A model generated the notes under the pieces. It saw only the letters and a list, made by a program, of their open reading frames with translations, searched no databases and was not told where the DNA came from. Shown here piece by piece: positions 63,362-64,000 of a stretch of 64,000 nucleotides of DNA. This DNA comes from Fredinandcohnia quinoae (GTDB lineage: Bacteria > Bacillota > Bacilli > Bacillales > Bacillaceae_L), in assembly GCF_022427965.1 (NCBI RefSeq), contig NZ_JAKTTI010000020.1, positions 1-64,000 on the forward strand, given 5' to 3'. A program made the translations under genes and the position numbers. The stretch's first letter is position 1. The number at the start of each line of letters is the position of its first letter.

Positions 63362-64000
63362 ATGACCATTCGATTTGGCTTGATTGGTTGTGGATTTATT
63401 TCAAAAAAACATTTATATGCACTACTGAACTGTGATAGAGCACAATTAGTTGCACTCAGTGATATTCAGCAATCAAGAATGGAAGAATCAATAAACTATT
63501 ACCAAATGAATTCTGATTCCTTATCAACAATCGAGTGTTATACGAATTATCAAGACATGCTTGGAAATGAAGAGGTTGATGCAGTGATTATTTGTTCGTA
63601 CTCAGGACTCCATGCAAAGATGGCAAAAGAGGCTCTTCTCTCACAAAAGCATGTTGTACTTGAAAAACCAATGGCACTATCACTCGCAGAATCAAATGAA
63701 TTGATTACGTTGGCACAAGCACAGAAAAAGGAGCTTATGGTTTGTCATCAACTCCGTTTTCGTCCAATCATGCAAAAAATAAAGCAGATTATTGATGAAG
63801 GGAAAATTGGCAAGCCGATACTTGGTGTCGCTTCTATCCGAATTAATCGAACACAAAGCTACTATATGTCTACTTCTTGGAGAGGGAAATGGGAAAGTGA
63901 TGGAGGGATGTTAATTAATCAAGGAATTCATGTAGTTGATCTACTTCAATGGTTTCTTGGTGATGTCAAAACAGTATACGGTGAAATTGGACAGCAATCA
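63362..64000 (+). CDS. Gfo/Idh/MocA-family oxidoreductase (WbpB-like), 3' end outside window
   Basis: At least 213 residues; the window ends inside the gene. Rossmann start RFGLIGCGFISKKHLYALLN, the EKP motif (VVLEKPMALSLAES, about 99-112) and INQGIHVVDLLQWFLGDV (about 188-205) are typical of this family. Next to a WbpA-like dehydrogenase and a WbpE-like aminotransferase it would supply the 3-keto sugar intermediate. The rest of the gene must be read beyond 64000. Confidence 0.82.
   Translation, partial: MTIRFGLIGCGFISKKHLYALLNCDRAQLVALSDIQQSRMEESINYYQMNSDSLSTIECYTNYQDMLGNEEVDAVIICSYSGLHAKMAKEALLSQKHVVLEKPMALSLAESNELITLAQAQKKELMVCHQLRFRPIMQKIKQIIDEGKIGKPILGVASIRINRTQSYYMSTSWRGKWESDGGMLINQGIHVVDLLQWFLGDVKTVYGEIGQQS

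Overview
This window is chromosomal DNA from a low-GC, endospore-forming Bacillaceae bacterium. The gene order follows the Bacillus subtilis app-trpS-opp-yjb-fabI-yjc region closely (appDFABC, yjbA, trpS, oppABCDF, yjbC, spx, mecA, coiA, pepF, spxH, yjbJKLM, nadK, yjbO, prpE, yjbQ, fabI, yjcA, yjcZ, spoVIF, yjcFGH). I do not name a species.

Layout. 0-14.6 kb holds two complete oligopeptide ABC importers (App and Opp), separated by yjbA and a trpS gene with a T-box leader. 14.6-28.4 kb is a stress, proteolysis and competence block: YjbC, Spx, MecA, a cardiolipin synthase, CoiA, PepF, SpxH, the CwlQ-like muramidase, a CYTH protein, YjbL, a small alarmone synthetase, NAD kinase, a pseudouridine synthase and PrpE. 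28.4-35.9 kb holds a RodA/FtsW-type SEDS protein, a small secreted protein behind a perfect 28-bp palindrome, about 1 kb with two repeat-like elements, MgtE, a CPA2 antiporter and fabI with a FapR-type operator. 36-53 kb is mainly a spore-surface and sporulation island: an ArsB-like transporter, YjcA, two CotB-type proteins, two related proteins of a probable coat/exosporium type, two coiled-coil proteins with a shared N-terminal motif, a DUF4855 protein, a seven-gene spoVA2mob-type operon, YjcZ, SpoVIF, then YjcF/G/H. Several of these genes have sigma-K-like -10 boxes (CATANNNTA).

53-55.2 kb holds a GltP/GltT-type dicarboxylate symporter, a structured repeat, a clear c-di-AMP (ydaO/yuaA) riboswitch with its terminator, and a tRNA-Val(GAC). 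Just beyond the tRNA lies a paeninodin-type lasso peptide cluster (55.2-60.6 kb): ABC exporter, HPr-kinase-like peptide kinase, divergently transcribed lasso cyclase and a 48-residue precursor ending in Ser. No RRE protein (B1) or leader peptidase (B2) is present in the window, which is the most unusual feature. The last 3.4 kb begins a nucleotide-sugar cluster of Wbp type (UDP-sugar dehydrogenase, DegT aminotransferase, Gfo/Idh oxidoreductase cut off by the window end).

How the genes work together: Spx, MecA and SpxH all belong to ClpXP/ClpCP regulated proteolysis. The App and Opp systems import peptides that PepF can degrade. The spoVA2mob genes probably affect dipicolinic acid uptake and wet-heat resistance of spores, and the coat genes build the spore surface. 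The lasso and sugar genes look like an accessory region that starts at the tRNA.
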